Below are positions 1 to 8,847 of a stretch of 64,000 bases of DNA, piece by piece; position 1 is the stretch's first letter, and every line of letters begins with the position of its first letter. Source of the stretch: Cellvibrionaceae bacterium (lineage in GTDB: Bacteria > Pseudomonadota > Gammaproteobacteria > Pseudomonadales > Cellvibrionaceae); contig JAGKWU010000001.1 in NCBI GenBank assembly GCA_021151695.1, positions 434,001 to 498,000 of the forward strand, written 5' to 3'. Position numbers and translations under genes: made by a program. The notes beneath the pieces were generated by a model. The model was not told the DNA's origin and did no database searches. It saw nothing but the letters and a program-made list of their open reading frames with translations.

Positions 1-350
1 CCAATGCCGATGCGGTTGTCATTGGAGCGCCTTTGTACAACTTCGGCATTCCATCTACCCTCAAGGCTTACTTTGACCAGGTGGCACGTGCCGGTGTGAC
101 TTTCAAATACACCGAAACCGGCCCAGTGGGTTTACTGCAAGATAAACCTGTGTATGTGATTTCAGCGCGCGGTGGCTTCCATGTTGGCAAACCAAGTGAT
201 ACCCAAACTGGCCATATCACTAACTTTTTGAACTTCCTGGGTTTGCAGTCAGTGAATTACATCTACGCCGAAGGCCTGAGTATCAGCGATGCAAAAGACA
301 AAGCCCTGAGCGAAGCACGTAAAGAAATTGAAGTGGCGTCAGCTGCCTGA
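1..350 (+). CDS. azoR: FMN-dependent NADH-azoreductase, C-terminal part
   Basis: This is the 3' end of a flavodoxin-fold quinone/azo reductase; the 5' end lies outside the window. The open frame runs from base 3 and includes the family segment reading IGAPLYNFGIPSTLKAYFDQ, followed by RAGVTFKYTETGPVGLL and SARGG, all typical of AzoR. AzoR is a cytoplasmic FMN dimer that reduces quinones and azo compounds with NADH in two-electron steps. The TTG at 33 is internal, not a start. The following gene begins about 60 bases downstream. The family call is secure; the physiological substrate is not. Confidence 0.9.
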   Translation, partial: NADAVVIGAPLYNFGIPSTLKAYFDQVARAGVTFKYTETGPVGLLQDKPVYVISARGGFHVGKPSDTQTGHITNFLNFLGLQSVNYIYAEGLSISDAKDKALSEARKEIEVASAA

Positions 351-411
351 TTAAACCAGCAAAGCGTTATCATGTCAGGGATGACTCATTGCAATCGAAG
401 GAGATAACGCC

Positions 412-756
412 ATGACTCTGCTTTCAGAAAAAACCTGTACCGCTTGCCGTATAGGCGCACCACTATTAACCGATGCGGAACTCCGCGAAGGTTTGCAGCA
501 ATTGCCCGAGTGGCAAGTGATAGAGGTAGACGGCATTAAGCATTTAACGCGCGCCTACAAATTTTCGAATTTTGTTACAGCACTCAGCTTCACCAATGCC
601 CTTGGCGCATTGGCGGAGGAATTCAATCATCATCCGGCGATCTTAACCGAGTGGGGAAAAGTAACCGTCAGTTGGTGGACGCACAAAATCAAAGGCCTGC
701 ATGAAAATGATTTGATCATGGCAGCCAAAACCGAACAGCTTTTTAATAGCCTTTAA
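412..756 (+). CDS. phhB: 4a-hydroxytetrahydrobiopterin dehydratase (pterin carbinolamine dehydratase)
   Basis: A 114-residue protein of the PCD/DCoH family, which dehydrates 4a-hydroxytetrahydrobiopterin to regenerate the pterin cofactor used by phenylalanine hydroxylase. The family core is visible in the second half: EFNHHPAI, then VTVSWWTHKIKGLHENDLIMA, with the histidines expected in the active site. A purine-rich GAAGGAG stands a few bases before the ATG. No phenylalanine hydroxylase gene is adjacent, so a moonlighting role, as known for some PCD proteins, cannot be excluded. The length is normal for the family. Confidence 0.93.
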   Translation: MTLLSEKTCTACRIGAPLLTDAELREGLQQLPEWQVIEVDGIKHLTRAYKFSNFVTALSFTNALGALAEEFNHHPAILTEWGKVTVSWWTHKIKGLHENDLIMAAKTEQLFNSL

Positions 757-788
757 CGGCTTTTACGTCATACGACAAGGTGGACAAG

Positions 789-1652
789 ATGCAAAAGCAA
801 CTGCAACAGATGATTCCCGCTCGCGCAACCAGCGATGGTGCCGGTGTGCGCATCAACCGCAGTTTGGGCCAAACCCAAAGTGCGCGCTTTGATCCCTTTT
901 TAATGCTGGACGAATTTGGCTCCGAAAGTGCCAGTGATTACATTGCCGGTTTTCCTGCACACCCGCATCGCGGTTTTGAAACGGTAACCTATATGCTTGC
1001 CGGCCATATGTTGCACGAAGATCATATGGGCAACAAAGGCCATTTGCGCAACGGCGATGTACAGTGGATGACGGCGGGCCGCGGCATTATTCACTCTGAA
1101 ATGCCACAGCAAGAACATGGATTAATGCGTGGCTTTCAATTGTGGTTGAATTTGCCGGCGGCAGAAAAAATGAAGCCAGCACATTACCGCGATATTCCAT
1201 CGCAAGATATTCCAGTCGCCGCGTTAAAAAATGGCGGACAGATTAAAGTAATCGCCAACACAGCGGTTATCGATGGACAAATCGTTAGCGGGCCGATCCA
1301 AGGCTTGACCACCCAGGTTATTTATTGGGACGTGCATCTTCCCGTAAACGAAAGTTTTGCACACGCTATACCTGCCACCCATAACACGTTTATTTATGTG
1401 TACGAAGGTGAGTTGGCAATCGGGGAAGACGCGCGCAAATTGCCTGCGGGCAATGCAGGTCTGTTGGGTGCCGGTGACGAAATTTCAGTAAGAGCGTTGA
1501 AAGAAGATACGCGCTTTATTTTACTCGCCGGGATTCCACTCAAAGAACCCATCGCGCAGTATGGCCCCTTTGTGATGAATACCAGCGATGAAATTGAGCA
1601 GGCTATCCAGGATTATCGCAACGGTGTGCTTACGGATGTTGGCGAGCACTAA
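789..1652 (+). CDS. Pirin family protein (cupin, quercetinase-like)
   Basis: A bicupin of about 287 residues. The N-terminal cupin carries the pirin signature HPHRGFETVTYMLAG followed by HEDHMGNKGHLRNGDVQWMTAGRGIIHSEM, which supplies the His/His/His/Glu metal ligands. Bacterial relatives such as YhhW oxidise quercetin in vitro, but the cellular role is usually unknown. I take the ATG at 789, with AAGG about eight bases upstream, over the in-frame GTG at 780, which lacks a ribosome-binding site. It follows phhB by about 30 bases and may be co-transcribed with it. A terminator-like hairpin follows. Confidence 0.88.
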   Translation: MQKQLQQMIPARATSDGAGVRINRSLGQTQSARFDPFLMLDEFGSESASDYIAGFPAHPHRGFETVTYMLAGHMLHEDHMGNKGHLRNGDVQWMTAGRGIIHSEMPQQEHGLMRGFQLWLNLPAAEKMKPAHYRDIPSQDIPVAALKNGGQIKVIANTAVIDGQIVSGPIQGLTTQVIYWDVHLPVNESFAHAIPATHNTFIYVYEGELAIGEDARKLPAGNAGLLGAGDEISVRALKEDTRFILLAGIPLKEPIAQYGPFVMNTSDEIEQAIQDYRNGVLTDVGEH

Positions 1653-1668
1653 TATCAGATATGGTTTT

Positions 1669-1699
1669 TCAGGAGCGCTGGTACAGGCTCCTTTTTTTA
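1669..1699 (+). terminator. Intrinsic terminator after the pirin gene
   Basis: A six-base-pair stem AGGAGC/GCTCCT (1671-1676 with 1687-1692) is followed by a run of seven T. It lies just downstream of the pirin stop and ends the plus-strand unit before the convergent gene. Confidence 0.75.
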
Positions 1700-1722
1700 T
1701 TCTGATTATTTTTTATTTCAAA

Positions 1723-2259
1723 TTAATTACTTGCTTTGCCATAACCCTGAATGTGTTTTTGCAGGCGATTTTTATTCGCACGGATAAAATCCAGATCAGC
1801 TTTAGGGACATTCTTTACCGCTGGATCGGCTTTTTCCATCACCGCTTTGGCTTGCTCTGGTGTTAACTTGGCAACCATTTCCGATTGCAAATCCGCGGCT
1901 ATGGCGTTGCCAATCTGAGTGCTGGCGCGCATGTAATCTGCAACACTGCTCCAACCCAGCTTTTTCATATTGGTGTTCAGCGGCTCGAACATACCTTTGC
2001 GCTGCAAGTACTTGTTCACTATCTGGTCTTGCTCTGGATAGGAGAGTTTTTCAAACGCCTGCGCCTCGGCATCGGTCGGCAACATTTGCTCGATTAAACC
2101 CTGATAGTTGCGAATTTGCTGATTGGTTTCAATCCAACGCGAAAGCAGCTCTTGCGTGAGAGGTTTTGCCTGGGTTTTGTTGGCCGGTAAAAATTGTGCA
2201 TGCGCCACACTGCTAACAAGCAATAACACGCAAAGACGGAAAACAAATCCAATATTCAT
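1723..2259 (-). CDS. Secreted or periplasmic protein of unknown function
   Basis: About 178 residues with a clear signal peptide, MNIGFVFRLCVLLLVSSVAHA, and a likely cleavage site after AHA. The mature part is helical and charged, with no motif I recognise; it ends in a lysine/asparagine-rich tail. An in-frame ATG at 2277 overlaps the stop of the upstream membrane-protein gene (TAATG), which would give six more residues and suggests translational coupling. I prefer 2259 because the signal peptide is then compact. The coupling links it to the neighbouring integral membrane protein, so the two may act together, but no function can be inferred. Confidence 0.7.
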   Translation of the reverse strand: MNIGFVFRLCVLLLVSSVAHAQFLPANKTQAKPLTQELLSRWIETNQQIRNYQGLIEQMLPTDAEAQAFEKLSYPEQDQIVNKYLQRKGMFEPLNTNMKKLGWSSVADYMRASTQIGNAIAADLQSEMVAKLTPEQAKAVMEKADPAVKNVPKADLDFIRANKNRLQKHIQGYGKASN

Positions 2260-2276
2260 GAACGGCAACCCCAACA

Positions 2277-2669
2277 TTATTTAGCCAACTTGAGGGTGAC
2301 TATGGAAGCAAAAGACCACACCCAGAAAAAGAACAGCACCAGGAAGGGAGTCAGCACACCCAGTGACAAACCGGCAAAACCTTTGCCCTCGTAAAATGGA
2401 TAAATGACAAACAAGGTAACACCAGCCGGGATCAAAGCAATTACAAAGCTACGGGCGAACAAGCTGCTGGATAAAATCGGCAGCAAAAACAAAAAGCCCC
2501 AAAGGCCACCCCAGACGATACGGGGATATAGCCATCCCGGAGCAATAGAGCCCGGCAGATTAACATGTAAGGAATGAGTGATACCGTAGCGACTGAACAG
2601 CCACATCACCAGACATTGCACCAGCGCGCCTAAACAACCTGCTGCAAAAACAACCAACGCATTTTTCAT
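2277..2669 (-). CDS. Small integral membrane protein, unknown function
   Basis: 130 residues with four strongly hydrophobic segments at roughly residues 5-25, 50-68, 72-92 and 100-126, separated by short polar loops; the loop near residue 95 contains YEGKGF. I recognise no family. It is transcribed away from the ABC transporter gene at 2841 and overlaps the start of the downstream secreted-protein frame by one base, so the two probably form an operon. The spacing from a GA-rich ribosome-binding site supports the ATG start. Confidence 0.7.
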   Translation of the reverse strand: MKNALVVFAAGCLGALVQCLVMWLFSRYGITHSLHVNLPGSIAPGWLYPRIVWGGLWGFLFLLPILSSSLFARSFVIALIPAGVTLFVIYPFYEGKGFAGLSLGVLTPFLVLFFFWVWSFASIVTLKLAK

Positions 2670-2840
2670 GGATTGTCTCTTTGTTTATTACTAATGAGTG
2701 TTTTTATTTAAAGTGATCTGACGAATGTCAGCAAGCTGCGCATCTTAACACTTGGCGACGGGCGACTTGCGACTGGAGATGGTAAAATTTGTCCGACTTA
2801 TCAGATTGCCCCGTACTTCTTATCACGTGCGAATATTCCT

Positions 2841-4670
2841 ATGTTTCGATTTTTTGAAAGCCTGATCAAACCTTTTCCGATAGAAGATCCCCAAACACCA
2901 CCCAAAACCCTGTTTGCCTTCTGTCGTCATTACACCCGCGGCACCGAACGCTATTTGGTGCTGATGTCGATACTCACCGCCGCTATCGCCATTATGGAAG
3001 TGTCCCTGTTTGGCTTTTTGGGCCAGTTGGTGGATTGGTTAAATATGCACACACCGGAAAACCTGTTTCAGGAATCCGGCAACAAACTCCGCTTTATGGC
3101 CGCGATTCTGGTTATAGGCCTGCCCTTTTGCGTGATCCTTCACTCGCTGGTGATGCACCAAACGCTGCTGGGCAATTACCCCATGATGATTCGCTGGCAG
3201 GCGCATCGCTATCTGCTTGGCCAAAGTGTCGGCTTTTACCAAAATGAATTTGCGGGTCGTATCGCCACCAAAGTGATGCAAACAGCATTAGCAGTGCGCG
3301 AAACCGTTATGAAATTGTTGGATGTATTACTTTATGTAGTGGTTTATTTCAGCGGTGTATTGGTGTTAGCCGCCGCACTCGATTGGCGTTTGGCCATTCC
3401 ATTTTTATTCTGGCTAGCCACCTACGCCGCCCTGCTCTACTACTTCTTGCCACGCCTTGGCCAAGCCTCCAGCAAACAAGCCAATGCCCGCTCGGAAATG
3501 ACCGGCCGTTTAGTAGACACTTACACCAATATCGCCACCGTCAAATTATTTTCCCATTCCAATCGCGAAGCCCAATATGCGCGCGAAGGTATGGAAGCAT
3601 TCCTCGACACAGTGCATCCCCAAATGCGTTTAGCCACCTCGCTCAATACAGGTGTGTGGCTCAGCAATACGTTTTTGGTATTTACCGTGTCCGCAGTTTC
3701 TATCTGGCTGTGGGGCTTCCATGTGATTACTGCCGGCGCTATAGCTGCTGCAGTGAGCCTTGCACTGCGTTTGAACGGCATGTCGCAATGGATCATGTGG
3801 GAAGTTTCGGCGCTCTTTGAAAATATTGGTACCGCCAAAGACGGTTTAAATACCCTATCGATTCCACGCGAAGTTCAGGATGCACCTAATGCGCAGCCAT
3901 TGACAATGAATGCGAGTGGTATCGAATTTAACGATATCAGCTTCCATTATGGAAAAAGCAGCGGCGTGATCAGCCACCTTAATTTGAATATCAAAGCCGG
4001 CGAGAAAATTGGCGTCGTTGGGCGTTCAGGTGCCGGCAAATCTACGCTGGTGAATTTGCTAATGCGTTTTTATGATTTGGAAAGCGGACAAATTTTAATT
4101 GATGGAAGCAACATAGCCACAGTGCAACAAGAAAGCTTGCGCTTGCATATAGGTATGGTGACTCAGGATACCTCGTTGCTGCACCGCTCTATTCGCGACA
4201 ACCTGCTCTACGGCAACCCCAAGGCCACGGAAGAACAAATGATTGAGGCTGCAAAACAAGCAGAGGCCCATGATTTTATTTTATCACTCAGCGATAGCCA
4301 GGGCCGTACAGGTTACGACGCACACGTAGGTGAGCGCGGCGTGAAATTATCCGGTGGCCAGCGTCAGCGCATTGCCATCGCCCGCGTACTTATCAAGAAC
4401 GCACCTATCTTGATTCTGGATGAAGCAACCTCTGCATTGGATTCAGAAGTGGAAGCCGCCATTCAGGCAAACCTCTACACACTGATGCAAGGTAAAACCG
4501 TAATCGCCATCGCGCATCGCCTATCAACCATTGCCGCTATGGATCGCTTGATTGTGATGGATAAAGGTGAAATTGTTGAACAGGGAACCCATGCAGAGTT
4601 GGTGGCGCAGCGAGGAATTTATGCGCAATTGTGGGAAAGACAATCGGGGGGATTCCTGGGGGAAATGTAA
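2841..4670 (+). CDS. ABC transporter, fused permease and ATPase
   Basis: A 609-residue half-transporter of the MsbA/MDR exporter type. The N-terminal half (about 35-330) holds six transmembrane segments. The C-terminal ATPase has Walker A GRSGAGKS (about 394-401), the signature LSGGQRQRIAIARV (about 502), Walker B ILILDEATSALD (about 521) and a switch histidine in IAHRL. Exporters of this architecture work as homodimers or heterodimers, moving lipids, drugs or peptides out of the inner membrane. No partner or accessory gene is adjacent, so the substrate cannot be assigned. The 3' end is unusual: a G6 tract and a C9 tract bracket the stop codon. Confidence 0.88.
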   Translation: MFRFFESLIKPFPIEDPQTPPKTLFAFCRHYTRGTERYLVLMSILTAAIAIMEVSLFGFLGQLVDWLNMHTPENLFQESGNKLRFMAAILVIGLPFCVILHSLVMHQTLLGNYPMMIRWQAHRYLLGQSVGFYQNEFAGRIATKVMQTALAVRETVMKLLDVLLYVVVYFSGVLVLAAALDWRLAIPFLFWLATYAALLYYFLPRLGQASSKQANARSEMTGRLVDTYTNIATVKLFSHSNREAQYAREGMEAFLDTVHPQMRLATSLNTGVWLSNTFLVFTVSAVSIWLWGFHVITAGAIAAAVSLALRLNGMSQWIMWEVSALFENIGTAKDGLNTLSIPREVQDAPNAQPLTMNASGIEFNDISFHYGKSSGVISHLNLNIKAGEKIGVVGRSGAGKSTLVNLLMRFYDLESGQILIDGSNIATVQQESLRLHIGMVTQDTSLLHRSIRDNLLYGNPKATEEQMIEAAKQAEAHDFILSLSDSQGRTGYDAHVGERGVKLSGGQRQRIAIARVLIKNAPILILDEATSALDSEVEAAIQANLYTLMQGKTVIAIAHRLSTIAAMDRLIVMDKGEIVEQGTHAELVAQRGIYAQLWERQSGGFLGEM

Positions 4671-4686
4671 TCCCCCCCCCTTAAAG

Positions 4687-4709
4687 TCGTCATTCCCGCA
4701 AGGAATGAC
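4687..4709. repeat. Perfect inverted repeat resembling a dispersed intergenic repeat
   Basis: A nine-base-pair perfect hairpin (CGTCATTCC, loop CGCAA, GGAATGACG) lies in the short gap after the ABC transporter gene. Hairpins with the core CGTCATTCC are common dispersed repeats in many proteobacterial genomes. I see only one copy in this window, so the repeat status is inferred from its form. Confidence 0.5.
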
Positions 4710-4748
4710 GGATAGCGAGCTCAAGGTAACATTCAACTCATATCTCAA

Positions 4749-4785
4749 AAACAAAAACGCCGGGCATCGCCCGGCGTTTTTGTTT
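4749..4785. terminator. Strong bidirectional terminator between the ABC exporter and pit genes
   Basis: A perfect 17-base-pair stem (4749-4765 with 4769-4785) closes a three-base loop. The GC core GCCGGGC/GCCCGGC is flanked by A and T runs on both sides, so it can stop transcription on either strand. It sits between the convergent exporter and phosphate transporter genes. Confidence 0.92.
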
Positions 4786-4801
4786 GGATCGTTAGTTGTT
4801 T

Positions 4802-6271
4802 TTACATAAACAATTTCACACCGGCATAGAACAAACCGCCAGCAAGAATAATTGTTGTTGGCAAGGTCAATACCCAAGCCATCAAAATGGTTTTGATGGT
4901 GGAGAATTGCAGGCCCGATTTATTTGCAACCATAGTGCCTGCTACCGCCGATGACAACACATGCGTCGTGGATACCGGCATACCTGTGATACTGGCAATA
5001 CCGATCGAAGTAGCAGCAGTCACCTGTGCCGACATACCTTGCGAGTAAGTCATCCCCGTTTTACCAATTTTTTCACCCACGGTTTTTACTACGCGGCGCC
5101 AGCCAGTCATAGTACCCAGACCCAGGGCCAGAGCCACTGCAATGATCGCCCAAAAGGGAGCGAACTCAGTGGTGTAGGTAATATCTTTACGCAGCTTGTT
5201 CAAATCGTCTTTATCTTTTGAGGAAATGCTGTCCACTTTGCCAACTTGTTTGGCGTTGTCGTCAATACACAGCAACAACCGGCGAACATCGCGACGACTA
5301 TCAACATCCAGCTTGCTGTAGTCATCTACACCTTTAAGGATTTGCTCGAGAGTCTTTAAGCTTACCAATGCTGTTTTTGTGCGGCACTTTTCCTCACTCT
5401 TGAGGGCAACTTCAGTTTTGCTGAAATCAATTTTTTCGCCCAGCTTGCTTTGATTGTCAGCATAGATGCGCTCAATGTAAGTGGCAGCATCGCGCGTTTT
5501 ATTGATGTCGAGCGTAGAAGTATTCAGGTTAAGAACAAAGTGCGCTGGCGCCATGCAGATAAGCACCAACATCACCATACCAATACCTTTCTGGCCATCG
5601 TTAGAGCCGTGCACAAAACTCAGGCCCATGGCAGAGGCAACCAGGGTTGCGCGGGTCCAGAATGGCGGGTGTTTTTTGCCATCGATAGTTTCACGCTCTT
5701 GCGGTGTTTTATGGATTTTTTGCCCAGGCCAAATGCGTTTGAGCAACAGCAATACCAGTGCCGCAACAATGAAACCTACCAGCGGTGAAACCAGCAGTGA
5801 CAACATAATATCGATAGCTTTTTTGGTGTTGATACCTTGCTCAAGGGGCAGGTTGGACATAAGCGCATGGGCACCACCTACACCAAGAATGGAGCCAATC
5901 AGGCAATGGGAACTGGAAGACGGAATACCGAAATACCAGGTGCCCAGGTTCCAGAAAATTGCCGAGGTCAGCAACGAGAACACCATGATCATGCCGTAGG
6001 TGGAGCTCACATCCAGCAGCAGATCAACCGGCAACAAGTGCACAATCGCGTAGGCCACGCCCAAACCGCCAATCATCACACCCAAAAAGTTAAATACACC
6101 GGATGCCATTACCGCCATGTGGGGTGGCATGGCCTTGGTGTAGATCACGGTTGCCACCGCGTTGGCGGTATCGTGAAAGCCGTTGATAAATTCGTAAGCC
6201 AGCACAAAGGCCAGGGACAAAAACAGAGCCAAGCCGACACTAAAGTCGAGTCCAGTGAACATATCTAACAT
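4802..6271 (-). CDS. pitA: Inorganic phosphate transporter, PiT family
   Basis: 489 residues of the low-affinity phosphate/metal-phosphate symporter family. The two internal family repeats are visible: GFHDTANAVATVIYTKAM near residue 33, and ATSIGIASITGMPVSTTHVLSSA near residue 420. About ten membrane segments are predicted by eye. A long hydrophilic segment of about 115 residues (roughly 243-357), rich in lysine and aspartate, splits the membrane domain and is probably cytoplasmic. Pit proteins move neutral metal-phosphate complexes with protons. No DUF47-type Pit accessory gene is adjacent. Confidence 0.92.
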   Translation of the reverse strand: MLDMFTGLDFSVGLALFLSLAFVLAYEFINGFHDTANAVATVIYTKAMPPHMAVMASGVFNFLGVMIGGLGVAYAIVHLLPVDLLLDVSSTYGMIMVFSLLTSAIFWNLGTWYFGIPSSSSHCLIGSILGVGGAHALMSNLPLEQGINTKKAIDIMLSLLVSPLVGFIVAALVLLLLKRIWPGQKIHKTPQERETIDGKKHPPFWTRATLVASAMGLSFVHGSNDGQKGIGMVMLVLICMAPAHFVLNLNTSTLDINKTRDAATYIERIYADNQSKLGEKIDFSKTEVALKSEEKCRTKTALVSLKTLEQILKGVDDYSKLDVDSRRDVRRLLLCIDDNAKQVGKVDSISSKDKDDLNKLRKDITYTTEFAPFWAIIAVALALGLGTMTGWRRVVKTVGEKIGKTGMTYSQGMSAQVTAATSIGIASITGMPVSTTHVLSSAVAGTMVANKSGLQFSTIKTILMAWVLTLPTTIILAGGLFYAGVKLFM

Positions 6272-6402
6272 AGGAGTTGCCTGTTAAGGAGGAGAAACCG
6301 GTAAATCCCGGCATGGGGAACCAACCGGGTTTTATTAATTGTTGCGCCATTATGACACAGGGCCGGCGACCTGCTAAGAATAGGCAAAGCCACCGGTTTG
6401 TG

Positions 6403-6948
6403 TTACCACATCAAATCGTCAGGAATAACATAGTCTTTATAAGGATCGTCTTCATCCGCCTGCTGGCTGGATTTGACGTTAGCCACCAACACCGCTTTAT
6501 CATCGCGCTCGGCAATCTTGTCAGCTACCACACGCGGAACCAGTTCGTAACCCTCACCCAGTTTAACCACAGCTAATATGCCGCGAACAATTTGTTCCAA
6601 AATCGTGGGCGATACACGGATCTTTTTGATCAGCTTACCATCCGTAAAGTTGTATTCCACATCGCCTTGGCCGGCACCTTTGGACTGGCGATGATTCTCA
6701 ATCAGCTGGCGGATCTGGGCCGCAACGGCACGTTGCTCCAGTTGGGCAGTCTGCTGACGGTTAAGTTCGCGGTCCCGCTCGGCCTTATCCAGGCGTGCCT
6801 GTTCGGTTGCCTGCTTCAGCTCGTCGACGACCGGTTCGGCAGAGCGACGCGCAACATTGGTCTCTTTGCGCTTGTCTTTATTGGCTTGTTTTGCCTTTTT
6901 TGCGTCGATCAAACCGGCTTTCAGCAGTTGGTCTTGAAGGGATGCCAT
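6403..6948 (-). CDS. DUF2058 family protein (YaiL-like)
   Basis: 181 residues starting MASLQDQLLKAGLIDAKKAK, the typical beginning of the DUF2058/YaiL family, with a long charged helical middle (about 20-90) and a compact C-terminal domain containing YNFTDGKLIKKI. The E. coli relative is annotated as nucleoprotein or polynucleotide-associated, but its function is not established. I place the start at 6948, with AGGG upstream; the open frame extends farther into earP on the other strand, but that extension is not protein-like. It is divergent from earP. Confidence 0.85.
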   Translation of the reverse strand: MASLQDQLLKAGLIDAKKAKQANKDKRKETNVARRSAEPVVDELKQATEQARLDKAERDRELNRQQTAQLEQRAVAAQIRQLIENHRQSKGAGQGDVEYNFTDGKLIKKIRVSPTILEQIVRGILAVVKLGEGYELVPRVVADKIAERDDKAVLVANVKSSQQADEDDPYKDYVIPDDLMW

Positions 6949-7067
6949 AATTTTTGCCCTATGGAAAAGATTGCCGCGCATAATAGCGCCCCCCTTTTGA
7001 ACACGGCAAGTTGGACAAGACAAGCCAGGGGAAGCAATGCAAGTCAGCGCTATATAGAAGGTAATAG

Positions 7068-8198
7068 ATGATGAAAACCTGGGATATTTTCTGTCGCGTG
7101 GTCGATAACTATGGCGATATAGGTGTCTGCTGGCGCCTGGCTCGCCAGTTGGCCGCCGAGAATTCCTGTCGAGTGCGCCTTTGGGTGGATGAGATAGAAG
7201 CCCTCCGGCAGATTTGGCCTGGTGTCGCCCACGCCAGCCAGCAAGATACTGAAGGTGTGGATATCCGCATCTGGACAGCAGCCTTTGATCCCGCAATTAC
7301 ACCAGCTGATGTAGTGATTGAAGCCTTTGCCTGCGAGTTGCCTGAAAGCTATCTCAAAGCCATGAAGCAAGCAGCACAACCGCCGCATTGGTTTAATCTG
7401 GAATACCTGAGTGCCGAAGATTGGGTCGAGGGTTGCCATGCCCTGCCCTCAATACACCCACAACTTGGCTTGAAAAAGATTTTCTTCTTCCCCGGCTTTA
7501 CCGCCAAAACCGGCGGTTTGCTCTGTGAAAAAAACCTGCCGGAAAAGCGCGACCGCTTTCGCACAGAAGCCGGCCCCGAGCAGCTGCTCGCCCAATTTGG
7601 TATTACTGCCTCCCCAGACGAGCTAATCGTTTCCCTCTTTGGCTACGAAAACGAATCCGTAAGCTCCCTTATATATACCTGGGCCGAATCGTCCCAACCC
7701 GTCCTGTGCCTGGTTCCCCAAGGCAGGATTCTCGCCGATATAGAAGATTGCCTGAGCCAAACCCTGTTGGTTGGGGATCAAATCAGCATGGGTGCCCTTC
7801 GCCTGTGCGTCATTCCCTTTGTATCGCAGTTGGACTACGACCGATTGCTATGGAGCTGCGATATCAACTTTGTCCGCGGAGAGGACTCTTTCGTACGAGC
7901 GCAATGGGCCGGCAAGCCACTCATCTGGCATATCTATCCCCAGGAGGATGGGGTCCATATGGATAAGCTGGAAGCGTTTCTCAAACGCTATCTCCATCAG
8001 GCGGAACCTGCTTTACAGGCTTCCATCACCTATTTATGGACCCAATGGAACACTCAAAACGACTGCGGAATCCCCTGGAATGACTGCCTGGCCAAGCGAC
8101 AAGACTGGGAAACGCTCGCGAACGATTGGTGCAATCACCTAAATTCTTTGGGAGATTTAGCCTCAAACATGGTGCATTTTTGCCAAAAAACGCTATAG
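7068..8198 (+). CDS. earP: EF-P arginine rhamnosyltransferase
   Basis: 376 residues of the EarP family (GT104, formerly DUF2331). It transfers rhamnose from dTDP-beta-L-rhamnose to Arg32 of elongation factor P in the cytoplasm. The start WDIFCRVVDNYGDIGVCWRL includes the Asp13 and Asp17 positions reported as important in this family, and the C-terminal part FVRGEDSFVRAQWAGKPLIWHIYPQE is the nucleotide-sugar-binding signature with the catalytic-site glutamate. The efp gene follows within about 75 bases on the same strand, and that EF-P carries arginine at position 32, so substrate and enzyme are encoded together. Confidence 0.96.
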   Translation: MMKTWDIFCRVVDNYGDIGVCWRLARQLAAENSCRVRLWVDEIEALRQIWPGVAHASQQDTEGVDIRIWTAAFDPAITPADVVIEAFACELPESYLKAMKQAAQPPHWFNLEYLSAEDWVEGCHALPSIHPQLGLKKIFFFPGFTAKTGGLLCEKNLPEKRDRFRTEAGPEQLLAQFGITASPDELIVSLFGYENESVSSLIYTWAESSQPVLCLVPQGRILADIEDCLSQTLLVGDQISMGALRLCVIPFVSQLDYDRLLWSCDINFVRGEDSFVRAQWAGKPLIWHIYPQEDGVHMDKLEAFLKRYLHQAEPALQASITYLWTQWNTQNDCGIPWNDCLAKRQDWETLANDWCNHLNSLGDLASNMVHFCQKTL

Positions 8199-8271
8199 TA
8201 GCGCGCCGAATTTACTCGCCATTATCCTATGGGGTATTGGCCATCCCTTGTACTTAATCTCGAGACTCATC

Positions 8272-8838
8272 ATGAAAACAGGTCAAGAATTACGCGCTGG
8301 TCATGTAATCAACATCGACGGCTCACCCTGGTTGATCCAAAAAGTAGAAATCAGCCGTTCCGGCCGTAACACCGCCGTTGTTAAAACCAAACTGAAAAAC
8401 CTGCTGAACGGTTACCTGACCGAAACTCCATACAAAGCAGACGACAAATTCGAAGACATCGTTCTGGATCGTAAAGACGTAACTTACTCTTACTATGCTG
8501 ATCCAATGTACGTATTCGTAGACACTGACTACAACCAATACGAACTGACCGCTGACGAATTGGGCGATATGGGCCCATACATCGAAGACGGCATTGACGA
8601 CGTATGTGAAGCTGTATTCTTCGACGGCAAAGTAATTTCTATCACTCCACCAAACTCAGTAACCCGTGAAGTTGTTTACACCGAGCCATCTGTGCGCGGC
8701 GACACTTCAGGTAAAGTGATGAAGCCTGCTCGTTTGACCAACGGCACTGAAATCCAGGTATCTGCATTTGTGGAAATCGGCGATAAAATCATCATCGACA
8801 CCCGCACTCACGAATACAAGTCTCGCGCCAAAGACTAA
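8272..8838 (+). CDS. efp: Translation elongation factor P
   Basis: 188 residues covering all three EF-P domains. EF-P binds between the P and E sites and rescues ribosomes stalled at polyproline. The modification loop reads SRSGRNTAV, placing arginine at residue 32 when translation starts at MKTGQELRAG (8272); this is the EarP-type rather than lysine-type EF-P. The open frame extends to 8248, but only the 8272 start gives the canonical N terminus and Arg32 numbering. Codon usage is strongly biased, as expected for an abundant translation factor. A stable terminator follows. Confidence 0.97.
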   Translation: MKTGQELRAGHVINIDGSPWLIQKVEISRSGRNTAVVKTKLKNLLNGYLTETPYKADDKFEDIVLDRKDVTYSYYADPMYVFVDTDYNQYELTADELGDMGPYIEDGIDDVCEAVFFDGKVISITPPNSVTREVVYTEPSVRGDTSGKVMKPARLTNGTEIQVSAFVEIGDKIIIDTRTHEYKSRAKD

Positions 8839-8847
8839 TTCGTTTGC

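Noticed and set aside
6949..7296. Upstream extension of the DUF2058 gene into earP
   Set aside because: It overlaps earP on the other strand, lacks family likeness, and the canonical N terminus starts at 6948.
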